Source: Paramacrobiotus metropolitanus
Lineage: Eukaryota; Tardigrada; Eutardigrada; Parachela; Macrobiotidae
Assembly: GCF_019649055.1 (NCBI RefSeq)
Contig: NW_026570264.1
Coordinates: forward strand, 868,001 to 932,000
Length of the DNA: 64,000 nucleotides
Direction: 5' to 3'
The translations under genes were made by a program, and so were the position numbers. The notes beneath the pieces were generated by a model that was given only the letters and a program-made list of their open reading frames with translations, had not been told where the DNA came from and made no database searches. Position 1 is the stretch's first letter. Each line of letters starts with the position of its first letter. Shown piece after piece: positions 23,477-35,020 of this stretch.

Positions 23477-26400
23477 TTAAACGACAGAGTTTCGCTCTTC
23501 CTGCCAGCTGGGAAAAGGACATCGAGGAACGATCCTCCCGCTTTTGCGGTCATCAGTCGGAACATTTGTTACTTGTGCGTACGACGGAGGGACATCCGGT
23601 TCATTTCGCGACACAACTTCATGATACGCCGGTGGTTCATCCATTGCATTCGTATCCGGAGTGCATAGTTCGTCAGCGTGTCGAGGAACGGTATCCACGA
23701 TATCGTTCGCTGATGCTTCGGTACCCTTCAGTGGCCCATAGGCGCCCAGGCAGTACGACACCATGGCAAAGACGAGCTCTACGAGGAGGTTAACGAGTCC
23801 CAGCAGTTTTTCTTTCGTGTCGGCCGATATCAAGTCCTTTTTGTCTGCATCTAAATTGCGCCCGTCGAGGAGGGCAGACGCAGCCATTCCGGCACTGCCG
23901 AACATCAAAACTGTGTAGATGGTAAAGAATTTCAATCCGCGCATGGTACTGAAGAAGCGTGTTGGCGTTGGGGACGGCGGTGATGGCTTGGTCGTTGCTG
24001 CCAGTCCGAGAAGTCCGATTACGTTGTAGAGGATCATCCATGCCGCGGTAATCGTCCCAGAAACGAAGGTTTCGCCAGTGGTAGCCCGGTCTAGAAAAGT
24101 ATCAACAGCAATAGCCAGTTAGTTTAGCGAGAATCAGTACGGACCTGTATACTAATATTCACTGGTAGTGCTTGTGGTCACTCGTCCTTTTCCTTTCCTT
24201 ATTAAAGCAAGACCTTGCACCAAAACCCCAGCAAAATCATATTCATGCGTTATTACTTTCAGAAAACTAAAACGTCAGCTTCACGCGAAAAATTTCTGCT
24301 TCGCATTTCTATAAGGCTGTTTATATGGAGTTACTTACAGTATACGCAGGCCCCTACCCCAGCCCTCACGGGGATGCCAGGGCAGTCCCCTAAGGGTTGC
24401 GGGGGGTGTAATACCGTAAAACCCGATATTTTCGCCCCCCCCCCCAAATTAACGCCCATGCGGTTTTAAACGCCCTCTCCCAAAGCTCTCGAAAAAATAG
24501 AAGCCCAATGCGTTAATATCGGGTTTTACGGTAATATGTTTCTGGGTTCGACTATTGTCACCCCCTCGCACCCCCTTTTGACTATTGTCACGGCCCCTTT
24601 TTTAAATAAAGTGAACGCACCCTTTGACTATTGTCACCCCTTACAACATGCCCTTTTGGCTATTGCCACCACCTTTCAATTATTTTTGTAATTTTTCCAC
24701 CAGCGGTTCTTTTCCAACTCTATTCCTGCCACCACCGGCAGGCCTGTGGAAAGGCGCCAAGCGAAGCTTATTGACGCTTAATACATCGCTAAGATGCGGC
24801 CTGATTTTTTAAAAATTAAACTTAACATCTTCAGGGTTTCTTCACTTTTTTGCTGATGAGTTCCGCAACGAATGCGATCGCAAAAGTCCACAATGATGAC
24901 CATCCCTTTGATGCTGCACTCTCCACGTACGGAAAGAAAATATCGACGTGTCCTCGCTTCCGGTTGATCTTAACACTTTCTTAATCATTGGTGCCGAAGC
25001 CGGTGGTACAGAGTCATAAACAAACGGCTGCCCCTCTATCCGCGCTCACAGCACTAAGTGGTCGCTGGCACCTCTTTGTACCTTTCCGGTAGTTTACAAT
25101 CTTACTTAATTGGCTGAAAGGCCAAGCTAGCAACAATGCATTTTTTATAAGAAATGGCCAAGGAGTGGCGATAGTCAAAGGGGGTGAGAAAGGTGGTGAC
25201 TATAGCCTAAGGGTGTGTTCACTTTTTTTACAAAAGGGGTGACAATAGTCAAAACGGGGTGCAAAGGGGTGACAAAAGTCAAAAGGGGGTGCAGGGGGGT
25301 GACAACAGCCATTTCCTATATTTCTCCTATTATATTCTCTGATTACTCAGAAGAGTAGTACTTAAGTTCTTGAACTCGTACTTACCGTTAATACTACCCA
25401 GGATCATCCACGGCAGCGCAAATAATCCCCACGGCAGCTTGATAAAAGCCTGGATCGCCGTCCAATCGTAATAATCCTTCATACACTCCGCACACACACT
25501 CTCTTCCTCATCATAACGTTGCAAACAGCAAACAACGGCGGTCGGCAGGCGCCCTTTCTTCAGTGAAATGACGGTGAATATAATCAACACGACGTTCAGA
25601 ATGAGAAAGCCATACGCCACGCCCGCCAAGTGCAGCATCGGTGTGAGTCCACTTTGCAGAGCGATCTGCAGAATGGCCCCCAGTGCAAACAGCACGCTGA
25701 TGGCCATGCAGATCAAGTAGGCGCGAGCTAGCCAGAGCCACGGGGCCCGGTGACGGCCAGTCTGCTCCAGGTCTTCGGTGTGCTTTCCATTGTAGCAGCA
25801 ACCGACAACCAATCCAGCAAAATTATACAGGACGGTCCACATGTAGAAGGCGTATCCCATTGCCAGATGGCTGTGCACTGTGTTGGCTGCAAAATATTAC
25901 AGCAAACTTCCGTGTTCCATGACGCCTAAACCGCACTAATAGCTTGGCTTTAAAGGCTGTATCGTCAGGGTTGACGCTTACCGTACTGATATTAGTACTT
26001 CTATTAGTAATTTCGTTGATTTATAGCTGCTGCCGTTCAGAGCGGAATTTACGTAATTCTTGAATTTAGAATACCTACCTACTGTATAGACAACGTACGA
26101 GTACATTAAAATTACGTAGTTAGTACGTTAAAGCTCTGTACGTTAATATTATCCCTGAAATTCTGAGTTGCCGTTTGGTCAGCATATAAACGCTTGGATA
26201 CCAGAGTAAGTTTTCTTGCGACGCAGACATACAGACAGTGACTGATTGTTTGTCATACTGAGACGATCTAAAAATATTTTTCTTGAATCTTGAAGAAATT
26301 CCGGGGAACCAATGCATACTAGACAAAAGGCAGTTGCGGAAATGCTAAAAATCAATGCGACATCTATCGTACGCGTTGCGCATCCATGTCTTATCTATAG

Positions 26401-26961
26401 AGTGAAGCCCCGTGAACTGAAGAGGTTTTTGACAAATTACTCGTACAAACAAAATAAATTTTTTTTCCAAAGCTTTAAATGCCATGCAAACATGCAGGTG
26501 ACGTCCTAAAGAATTTCAACTTCAACCGTTACTTTAAAAACGTTTTTTTCAAATGAACGCAGCCGTTGTTATCGGTCCGCCATGATTTCATCACAGAACT
26601 TCAAAGTTTGTTCGAATAGTTAACATCAGCTGGAAAAAAGTGGCTTTCAGAAAAGACATCCACTGATTATTAATTCCTCGTATCTTTGCAAAAAAGGGTA
26701 AATTAGATTTCTTCTTAACTAAGGCATTGTGGCGCAAGCAGGCTACAGATTTGTATTTCTACCCCAGATTATAAAAGGTCGTGGACGAAAAGCTACTCTG
26801 CAGGAGGGCAGGCACGAACCTTGCGGAAGAAATATGGGTACCCAAGCTGGAATCGACATTGCCGCGCAAAGCAACTGCAGCATGGAGAAATAGCATACTA
26901 AAGCATAGTACATCGAATGCCATGGCACGATCTTGTCGCTGATTTGGTCTGATAAGACCAT
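23477..26961 (-). CDS. X1: eight-TM protein with two C-terminal PPxY motifs
   Basis: Three coding exons (26961-26820, 25886-25386, 24090-23477), all phase-1 joins, give 418 residues. Exon 1 has one TM (MYYALVCYFSMLQLL). Exon 2 has four (for example FYMWTVLYNFAGLVVG, and WGLFALPWMILG at the end) and a Cys-rich loop CCLQRYDEEESVCAEC. Exon 3 has three (AAWMILYNVIGLLGLA, FTIYTVLMFGSAGMAA, VNLLVELVFAMVSYCLGAY). A polar tail follows with PPAY and PPSY, 11 residues apart. PPxY is a known WW-domain ligand. The protein is likely an endomembrane or plasma-membrane adaptor, which is inference. Donors GTTCGT and GTAAGT and acceptors TTTGCAG and TTCTAG are conserved in X3. Exon 1 lacks one Leu codon present in X2 and X3. 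The second intron holds two inserted elements. Confidence 0.75.
24414..24531. mobile_element. 118 bp MITE in the X1 intron
   Basis: Ends CCGTAAAACCCGATATT and its reverse complement AATATCGGGTTTTACGG are perfect inverted repeats, flanked by TA on both sides (24412-24413, 24532-24533). The interior has a run of 11 or more C. The X3 intron has no such sequence at this point. Confidence 0.65.
24545..25312. mobile_element. foldback element with GACTATTGTCACCCC repeats, X1 intron
   Basis: The left end (24545-24690) carries four copies of a TTTTGACTATTGTCACCCC-like unit. The right end (25150-25312) carries the same units in reverse complement. The arms are about 150 bp each. The corresponding X3 intron goes directly from the GGGATGCCAGGG block to the segment before exon 2, so this is an insertion. 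No coding sequence is present. Confidence 0.65.
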
Positions 26962-28290
26962 GGCTAATGCAGTAGGCTAAGTTGTAGAAGAAATCGTAGC
27001 ACAGAGTATAGCTGAATAATCCTGCGTATTTTCGCGGGATATCGCAGTACACGAAGGACGGAAGAATACAAACTAACAACTTCTATCGTCTCATACAATG
27101 TGGTAATAGAAAGAGCACCAGAAGCCAGAGCAGTCACCAAATTTCTATTGCAATCCAGTTTGTCAGAACTGCCAGCACTGAACGTTTGTTCAATAAAAGT
27201 AGAGTACGAGTACAGCAGACTGTTGGTCCGTGAGAATCGGGCAGTGCAGTGACGGAAACGTTGCTCAGTGTAAGGGCTAAGAGTTAGAGGGAGCGTATGA
27301 GTTACGCAACAAGTTCAAAGAATCGTACGAAATGCGTCAATAATCTAATCCTGACGTCGAGCCATGGTACGAGTAATATGGTGAATATGAGCAAGTATTG
27401 ATTTTTCCGGTATGGGCCCGCGATACAAGGGGTATACCAGCAGAGCTAGGCTCTAGCTGACTCATAACAAGATGTAATTATTAATTATGATGCGTGATTA
27501 TGGAAATATTAATGAGTCGTCTTCAGTCCTGGACAAACATTAAATTTTGACATTTCAAAACTAATTTTTCATTATTTAAAACTAGCTCCGTAGACTTTTG
27601 TTGATTTGGGTCAACCAAATATCAGTGTTCAATAGATTTCTGTTCATGTAAGGCGGCAGACTACATACACAGAATAGACATACGTGTATCTATATCTATA
27701 CACATATGACAGATCTATCTATCTGCATACATATCTACAGGCATAGTTTACATACAAAGTAGTGAGTACGTAGTGGTTTACCTTTAACGAAGACAAAGGT
27801 CCTTGTTATACGAATTTGGTACTTTGAACCAGGACAATTTTGGTAACAACTAAGGACTCTGCGCTAATTGTTTTTGTGTAACTTTAACAGAGGTGGCACT
27901 GCGGTACTTTTATGGGTGGATTCAAACGTTCAAACGTTGCCTGTGAAGAAAATTTAACCAACAAGTTACAGTCAAAAAACCCAAAATTACTTAAAAACTG
28001 TTTACTTCGGTGGTGATTAAGCATTTCTGACAGTTTTCAGAAGACACAACTTGGTAGTTTTGCGGCTGAATCTTGTATTGTTACATGAGCTTCGTAAGCG
28101 TCGTGGCATCTCGAATAATTTCCATGTTAGGATATCCAGTTATTAATGCTACCCAGGATGCATTCAGACAACTCTCATTTCGTGCAAAAAGGTTGGTGGT
28201 TAACTTTCGCATATGCTGGAAAAATTCGTTTATGTGTAATTGTCAAAAGGACGTGGCAACACGTATCACATGTGCCGCAGGCTTATCCGT
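26962..28290. other. X1-Y1 intergenic sequence
   Basis: No gene. A block near 27905-27935 (TTTTATGGGTGGATTCA) recurs at about 46817 and 56500 in the other two pairs, so the spacer was duplicated with the genes. 27640-27760 is rich in ATCTAT/CATACAT simple sequence. Confidence 0.5.
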
Positions 28291-28291
28291 A

Positions 28292-28986
28292 CAGTAAAAC
28301 CTGGTAACTAAATACACCGACGGTTCCGCAAATCTCGTATTTATTATCCAGGTGTATTTAATTTACAGAACTGCCCCCAGGGGTAGTAAAAATTTTCGCC
28401 CCCCTCCCCAGTTAATACATAGCACAACTATTACATAATATGTGCTGTATGTTAACTTATTGAAGTGCTTCAGTAAAGTAACATTAGAACATGCACTGTG
28501 CACTTCGCTTACAATTGAACAAAAATTACAGTTTAACAAAAAAACAATCTAGCGTTTGTTGCTTTGCTTTCGCTGCATTAGCCAGCCTTTTCTCCAAAGT
28601 CAAATCATTGCGCTTTCGTTTGTCCACGATGGTTAATTTTTTACGGTATTAAACTCAAAGACTGGCAACACACTGTTTTTCATCTGCTTGACGTAGCCAA
28701 GTTCTGCATGGCGCATGCCACTCACAACTGATTTTAAGTTTTTAACGCGGATGTTTCGTTGTATTTTGTTTGTCTTGGCAGACTGTATGTAGCCAGCAGG
28801 TTCTTACATATGGGTATTTCACATCCGGTTAAGACCAAAAGTGTATGTAAGCCTATTATACAGGTGTATGCACTGTACAGGATCCCCCCTATGTTATAGT
28901 CTACGGGATGCGCCGGTTCCGGTTTCAGCGTATTTACTTTCCAGGTGTATTTGTTTACCAGGTGTATGTAGAGACAGGTTTCACTG
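28292..28986 (-). mobile_element. truncated pogo/Tigger-like DNA transposon
   Basis: Terminal repeats CAGTAAAACCTGGTAAC and (reverse strand) CAGTGAAACCTGTCTCTAC are flanked by TA (28290-28291, 28987-28988). Such CAGT-AAACC ends and TA targets are known for pogo/Tigger elements. On the minus strand 28625-28560 encodes KRKRNDLTLEKRL, resembling the first helix of a Tigger/CENP-B DNA-binding domain, and stops soon after. The motif CCAGGTGTAT recurs near both ends. There is no catalytic domain, so the copy is dead. Confidence 0.65.
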
Positions 28987-28988
28987 TA

Positions 28989-29463
28989 GTTATATTCAAG
29001 CAAACAGCGAACCTTATATTAAAGCATTAACTTCTGCTCGTACCTAAAAATATATCCGTAAATAACCAATTTTAGAAACTTTTTAATTTAGGAGCGGTAG
29101 TATGTGTTACAGCACTTGTGCTTAAACTATGCCGGTGCTCGACAACTGGAAACGTCCACAGCTGGTAGAATGGCGGTAAATCAGAAACAAGCAGCCAGGG
29201 AGAAAGGCTTACGGTATGTAGTCATTTTATTTTTGTTTTGCCATGCTAATTAAACAGTGCATACTTTATACAACGTTCTTGAAGTATACTAAGAAAACAA
29301 AAAATATACATCTAAGCTCGAAAAAAGGCCATACTGAGGGCTGCGCTCGGTTTCTAAATGAACCCATCGGTTCATTTTCTAGTTATCCAATTTCTACCAC
29401 AATTGGTGGCGATACAGATCCGCTAACATTATGCTTATGAGCTAAAGAACACACAACACAGTT
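28989..29463. other. 3' flank of Y1
   Basis: No gene. The end of this stretch resembles the flanks of Y2 and Y3 downstream of their stop codons. Confidence 0.4.
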
Positions 29464-31308
29464 TCAAGCGAATCTGCTCTGAAAAGATAATTCTTGGAAA
29501 GGCAAAAAGAGGGAACCCGGCTGAAACCGGGATGTGGTCGTCTGCATAACTTCCGCATACGAAGGGGGATGCTCCGCTTCCCGTCGTAACGTGACGGCTT
29601 CGTAGGCCGGCGGCAGATACCACTGATACGCGGGCGCTTCACCGAGCCCACTTTCGACAGGTGGCAAACAACTTTTCAGGGCCTGGATAGGAGAAATGTC
29701 GGCGTCGGCTACGGTTTCCGCATTGAGAGAATTGAGAGAATCAGTGGCTTCGGTTTCCGATGCTGGTTTAGTACATAACCACAACACAAGCCCGGGTATG
29801 GCCAGCAACATCTGCAAGCCCAGGTAGAGTCCTTCGTCGACAATCGTCCATTTGTTTTTGGGGTGGCCAGCCGGCTCGTCTATGGTTGCTTCAATAAGCA
29901 CGCCTACACTGAGCAAAGCGCTCGCCAGCGTGCAGCCCAGGTACGTTCTGATGAATTTCCGCTCCTGCTTTGAGTAAGTCAGCTGGGAAGGTTGACGCGA
30001 GGATGATGTTGGGGTGGCAGGTTTTTCTCCGTGAAATAAACCGGATAGTCCCAAAATGCAGGTCAAAATTTTAAACACCGGGGCAACCATTCCAACATAC
30101 AGGGTTGTCCGAGTTTCCCGGAGAACTATGAAATGATTATCACTGATTACCCATGGGCCATTATAACGTTTATCACGTGGAAGCAAAAGTGTAACATGTT
30201 TGAAATTTAACAGGCAAACAATTTCCAATATCGTGGTAAATCTGCATAAACCTTTCCTTCTTACACACCAACAATGTCAAAGTGCATACAGAGCATGTAT
30301 TATTAACGCTTCCATACCTTCGATACGGTTAGGAATGGTGAACGGCAATGGTAGTAGAACAAATAGCAGTTGAATGGCGCAGGACAAAACGACCCAAATG
30401 TAAACTTTGTTGGCCTTCGTATTTCCGGGACTGGTGCCCGTCCCGACGCACCATTCGGTAAAAGTGTGCGGAACACGGCCCCGTTTTCGGGTTACCTCGA
30501 TAAACAGCAAGCAAGGTACTGCCGCCGCGAGATTCATATCGCCAATCATGATCAGTACAGCCGACTTTTCTTTGCCGCTCTGGAGAATACCTTCGATAAT
30601 GGCGCCCAGCGCAAGAAACACGCTTAGGATCAAGCCAGAATCGAGGGTTTTAAAGGACTTCAAACCCGCTGTTTCATGGATGGACCGGGAATTAGGATCC
30701 CATACGCGAAGGGTTTTCCTTAGGAATACTTTCTTCCAGATCAGACCGTACAGCAATCCACCGGTATTAAGGAGAACCGTCCATGTAATGAGGATGTGTC
30801 CCATTGTAAAGTCGCCTGGTAAATCTAAGCGTAAAAGTGAAAAAGAATTTGCGCTGCAAGCAATACTATCTAGCGGAAACGCAATATTGTCTTAAACCAA
30901 TCCGTAATGCCTACCGTTATCTTTAGTGTTACAAATATTCTGCAACTTAAAACCATTATGCTCGCGTCACGCGTGCACAAACGCACGGGCACCCGTTGTA
31001 CAGGGAACACAAGCGTCAACCGACGCATACGCTTACGTACTTTTAGAAATAATGGACAAGCACTCTGCTAATAAGCCGACTACAAGATTCGCCAGTGAGA
31101 AGTTCAGTGTCAAAGAATAGTAGGTGCGCTTGAAATCGTTTCGAGGATTTTGTACAGTTAGAGGATGTTCCCGCACGGGAGAGGCGGTGATGGACACGGA
31201 TCTCAAGGTGCTGGCTATGGAAGACGACCTCCCGGCAACTGGCTCTTGTATGGGCAAATCAGATGGAGTCCACAACTCCGCGTGATACTGGCACGCAGGG
31301 AAAATCAT
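29464..31308 (-). CDS. Y1: eight-TM protein with two C-terminal PPxY motifs
   Basis: The exons are 31308-31041, 30824-30318 and 30125-29464, with phase-1 joins, giving 478 residues. Exon lengths (268, 507, 662) are identical to Y3. Exon 1 has a polar N-terminus with SDLPIQEP and one TM (LTLNFSLANLVVGLL). Exon 2 has four (ILITWTVLLNTGGLLYG, LSVFLALGAIIEG, the segment at MIGDMNLAAAVPCLLFI, and WVVLSCAIQLLFVLLPLPF). Exon 3 has three (FKILTCILGLSGLF, CTLASALLSVGVLI, LQMLLAIPGLVLWLC) and a tail with PPAY and PPSY, 11 residues apart. The last base of exon 1 is A instead of the G of Y2 and Y3, weakening the donor (A|GTACGT). It is paralogous to X: WTVLLNTGGL matches X WTVLYNFAGL, and exon phases and the motif pair agree. 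Confidence 0.75.
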
Positions 31309-31689
31309 GATTAAGATCGCAATTTAACTGCCGGTGATCCTCGACATTTAATGATCTCCTAGGGACGTCAGGCAGTTGGTGGCACCAGAGCAGTAATAAA
31401 ACGAGCGGCTGACGCTACTCGCTGTTATACATGCGACATACTTCAGGTCTGTGCCCAACGTACTATTTAAACATGTCGGACCTTGCGCTACTGAAAACCG
31501 TACGATCGTTCACCTGCTTAATAATAATAATAGTCTCACAAAAATAATGGTTTCAAAAGGCTCTTCACACAGGGTTGGCGATATAAAGCTACCTACTGTT
31601 CCTTGATAAGGACGCTTACAAGGCTAATCCTTGAGATAATATAGCCTCGGAAAAATGATATTATACTGAATGTTCCCGGTACTTTGTTG

Positions 31690-31943
31690 TCAGTCGCATT
31701 GAGAGAAACGGGGAGTAACGCGAAAGAGGATTATGCCTATGGCACATACATAGCTACAAATGTCAACTGTAGGAAAATAGTCTACATTCCGAATGTGTTT
31801 ATCCCCAGATAAAATCGATAATCCGGCCACATGGCATGTCCATAGATGGTGTTTTGATGCGAAATGAAGACCTGTTACGTACATACTGTAGATGCGCAGT
31901 TCACGGATCCGGCTGAACGAGAGAGTGCATCCCTGATTCTTGC
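31690..31943. repeat. duplicated upstream segment of the Y genes
   Basis: Resembles 50500-50735 and 58970-59260, each about 0.5 kb upstream of a Y first exon (shared GATGCGCAG, CACGGATCC, GGCTGA). It ends abruptly at about 31943, where sequence similar to 21222 onward begins. It may include the Y promoter region. Confidence 0.55.
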
Positions 31944-32386
31944 TTACCATCGTTACGCTGTTCGCTGCAGCGTCTGCCGGTACGTGTCATTGTTACCAAA
32001 GCATTTTTGCTAATCACCACTAAACTTAAAGGTTCAAATTATAATTTTAAATTTTAGGAAATGCTACGTATAACCCGGTTGTGGGCTTTCCTACCGGGAT
32101 CGCATTTGTTGCAAGTGGTCGGATAAAAACTAATTTGAGGCGAACTATGATGCTGTATAAGTTCTTATTTCCTTTCGCGTATCTCTGCAGCAAGACGTCA
32201 TGCGCACAGACGGCCCTCAGATCAGTATACAATTCATTCGGTTGCCGATTGAGCGAGGAGAGCACCAAAAACGTGTTTGACAGTGCGCGAAAGCGCCAGT
32301 TTTACGGAATTGGTACCACGCTCACGAAAATGGTACCAGTTACCGTGCCGCATAATAGCGACGGTTATAAAATGTTCAATGCTTAA
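31944..32386 (+). pseudogene. copy of the small secreted-protein gene
   Basis: 31944-31979 matches the end of the signal-peptide exon of the gene at 21191 (ATCGTTACGCTGTTCGCTGC, then G|GTACGT). 32058-32386 matches its second exon, starting after ATTTTAG. The upstream ATG is missing, because the similarity starts inside the signal peptide and a TGA lies just before. Exon 2 stays open, with N-Y-N-P-V-V-G-F-P-T-G in place of N-A-V-T-R-F-R-A-F-P-P-G and a shifted C-terminal half. The copy is 5'-truncated at a duplication junction. Confidence 0.6.
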
Positions 32387-32852
32387 TTTGCTAGTATGAA
32401 AGCAGTAGACCAGGTGCACAACTGCACATTAGTACTACTCGAAACGCACTTTAAATGCGTTCTGTAAGATACGTATACTATGCACCGGCTAAAATCCAGA
32501 CCTCATATTTACAGTAGTGACCATACCTAGATTTTCTTCGCGATACAGATCAGTTGTTTTACACACAACAGATTCAACGTTTTACGCACAAAATGTTTTC
32601 TAGTTCCAGTTTTTCCAGTTCTACATTTCATGTACAAAAATTATACAATAAAATAATTACAGAGTTAAGTAAAAAACTTTAATTGGGTTATTCACATTAA
32701 CATAGGTTAAAAGCAAAATTACGCAGAGTAAGTTGATTTAGGATAAAAGTGTCGGCGGGATAAAAGGTTAACAAAATCATATTTTTTGCTGAAAATAGTC
32801 GGGTAGTTTAAACAGCCGTGTGCAAAAACATTAAATCTCCGGAACTCTTCTT

Positions 32853-32941
32853 TTAAACGACAGAGTTTCGCTCGTCCTGCCAGCTGGGAAAAGGATATCG
32901 AGGAACGATCCTACCGCTTTTGCGCTCATCAGGGGGAATAT
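32853..32941 (-). pseudogene. X0 last exon, C-terminal part (beyond the LTR element)
   Basis: This piece resembles the end of X1 exon 3 and ends in the same TAA context (32855-32853). It is cut off at 32941 by the LTR retrotransposon. The other half lies at 42453-42981. Counting the 4 bp target duplication once, the two halves add up to 614 bases, the same as X1 exon 3. Confidence 0.8.
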
Positions 32942-33260
32942 TAAAACAAGACACTAAGATCTCTCAAAGTGGATTGCTTATCCAGCGGCCCACGAGGCCA
33001 AAACGACTGTTCTGTGTAGGTGGTATTTCACGAGCAAGGAAAGGTCATAAACAAACTCAAACACACACTGACACTGGCTCACAATTTAATCCGTAATAAA
33101 CAACACAATTAACAAATTAATTGCCGTCACGTAAGACCGGCCAAAAATCAATTAAAATTCATCTTCCTCAACTCGACAGTTTACCGCAGCATCTCAACAC
33201 CTGTAATCAGCGTGGTCAGCCACACTGATCAAAACCACACATGTTACGCTGAACGCTTCA
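32942..33260 (-). repeat. 3' LTR
   Basis: On the coding strand it starts TGAAGCG and ends CTTGTTTTA. It is identical to the other LTR except for one base. The end is not the usual CA. Confidence 0.88.
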
Positions 33261-33270
33261 CCCCCCACAA
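33261..33270 (-). other. polypurine tract
   Basis: On the coding strand TTGTGGGGGG directly precedes the TG start of the 3' LTR, the expected place for plus-strand primer formation. It is short for a gypsy element. Confidence 0.65.
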
Positions 33271-33716
33271 CAAGAAACTGGAATACATTTCAACCGAAAA
33301 TAACAACAAAACAACGTGTTAAAAAAAAGAATTTGGTCTGGTTAGAGATCCACAGGTGATTTTTGGCAAGGAGTGAGAGGAAATGGGTCGGGAGAAGGCG
33401 ATACAAACGGAGCGGATCCGTAGGGTGTCAAAACATAGGATCCGACGGTGGCGGTCCATTTGAGTCGGATGATGTCCAACGGAAATAAGGGTGATGCGGT
33501 AAACAATGTCCGGTAGCCATGCACGGCATACAATATACTGCAAACAAGTGTGAGCCAGATTATTTATATGGTAATTTTATAGACTTGGAACTTTATTGTA
33601 ACATAGGTAATTTAAATTATCATGGTAATCAACAAAAATGGGAATTTTATTATGAAAGGGAATGTCCGAAATGGTAATCTTATTTAAAAGGTACGTTGGG
33701 AAGCCCGCACTCACTT

Positions 33717-34976
33717 CTACTTTGGAAGGGAATTGGCTGCAGCAGCGGCTGCTTCAAGTTGAGCAATGCGGTCTTTTAAGGCTTGATTTTCCTGAACGAC
33801 ATTCTGGTAACGCTGCTTGAGGTTATCCCCATTCTGGGCAATATGGGCGATGTCAGTTGGGGAATATCCCTCGATACCAAGATCGGTCAAGATTTTGGGA
33901 ATATCGACGATATGGTACTCAGTTGGTGGAGAATCGAGCAATTCAACGAATGAACTTTTCGGTACGGTTTCGCTAGCTAACAGGTTGGTCAGGTAGCGAT
34001 CAGTCTCGACCAACGAACGGTACACATAATCAGCATGTCCCGGCGTTCGGTATGCGCCATCCCACATGTTCTGACCAGGCCACTGAACCATGTCAGGCAC
34101 GAAGTAACGCAAAGGGTTGAAACGGAGGGGATGTTCATCCACGCGCTGGAAGTGCTTCTTCTTCTCATGGTAAGAGAAAACAAAGCCGGTGCGGTGCTCA
34201 TAACGCCAGTGTCCGTCCTTAAAGTATTTAATCCATGGCGTCGTTGCAAACACATCGAAGAAATTTGGTTGAATATGGACGGGAGCAATAGAGGTAGACA
34301 TGGGTACGGGAAATGAAGCATACACTTTCCGCACATATCCGACGGCCGAATCGGTGGGACTGCTGAAGGTCAAGAGGTTTTCGCGCATCTGTTTCAGAGC
34401 CTCAGCTTCCGCAGTTAAAATGGCCTTCTCGCGTGCTTCTGTAGCATCGGTAGCTTTTTGTTGCAGTAAAGGAATAGCTTTGGCCATATCAGCAAGGTAT
34501 CGGTCGAAGCTACGGGACTGATTCCGTTTAATAAAGGGATTGTTGGGTATGTCAGCCAGGTGCTTAGGTTTGTGACGCGGGACACTCGTATTAACATAGG
34601 TAACCGCTTGTGGAGTACGGTTAAGGCCAAAGTTCCAATCATGAACTCTACCACGGGAAGTATTCTGAGAGGTATTCTGCGGGGAATTATTCACTGAGGT
34701 GTTGTTAAAGTTGCGCGAACGGCGGTAATCACTGGGATGTGCTTCGTCGAGACCAGTGACATCCGATTGTGGTCGTTCTTTGTCCACATGCAGGACCTCA
34801 TCATAAAAACGAGAATCAGACGGTGACTCGGGAAATTCGCCATTATCATAATTATTAATGGTAATTTCAAGGTTTTCGGAATTATGGTAATTACCAGAGT
34901 GTTCAACGGTACGGGAATTACTGGCCGATGGTGCTTGGTCAACTGACATGCGGGACTGCGAGCGCGAACTGGCCAT
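33717..34976 (-). CDS. third ORF of the LTR element, unknown function
   Basis: A 419-residue frame starting with ATG at 34976, in the position where env lies in errantivirus-type elements. It has no signal peptide, no membrane segment and no furin-like site in the reading, so it does not look like an envelope protein. The N-terminal third is Ser/Asn-rich and polar. The middle has ATTPWIKYFKDGHWRYEHRT, a possible structured core. The last 60 residues are predicted coiled coil (QRYQNVVQENQALKDRIAQL). A capsid-like or nucleic-acid-binding accessory protein is possible. I do not recognise it. Confidence 0.65.
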   Translation of the reverse strand: MASSRSQSRMSVDQAPSASNSRTVEHSGNYHNSENLEITINNYDNGEFPESPSDSRFYDEVLHVDKERPQSDVTGLDEAHPSDYRRSRNFNNTSVNNSPQNTSQNTSRGRVHDWNFGLNRTPQAVTYVNTSVPRHKPKHLADIPNNPFIKRNQSRSFDRYLADMAKAIPLLQQKATDATEAREKAILTAEAEALKQMRENLLTFSSPTDSAVGYVRKVYASFPVPMSTSIAPVHIQPNFFDVFATTPWIKYFKDGHWRYEHRTGFVFSYHEKKKHFQRVDEHPLRFNPLRYFVPDMVQWPGQNMWDGAYRTPGHADYVYRSLVETDRYLTNLLASETVPKSSFVELLDSPPTEYHIVDIPKILTDLGIEGYSPTDIAHIAQNGDNLKQRYQNVVQENQALKDRIAQLEAAAAAANSLPK

Positions 34977-35020
34977 CTTCGGTTCTGAAAAATACAGACA
35001 ATGTACACGGTGACGACACT

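Noticed and set aside
27640-27760. Candidate CRISPR-like or satellite array in ATCTAT/CATACAT sequence
   Set aside because: It is short simple sequence without regular repeat-spacer structure, and the genome is eukaryotic.
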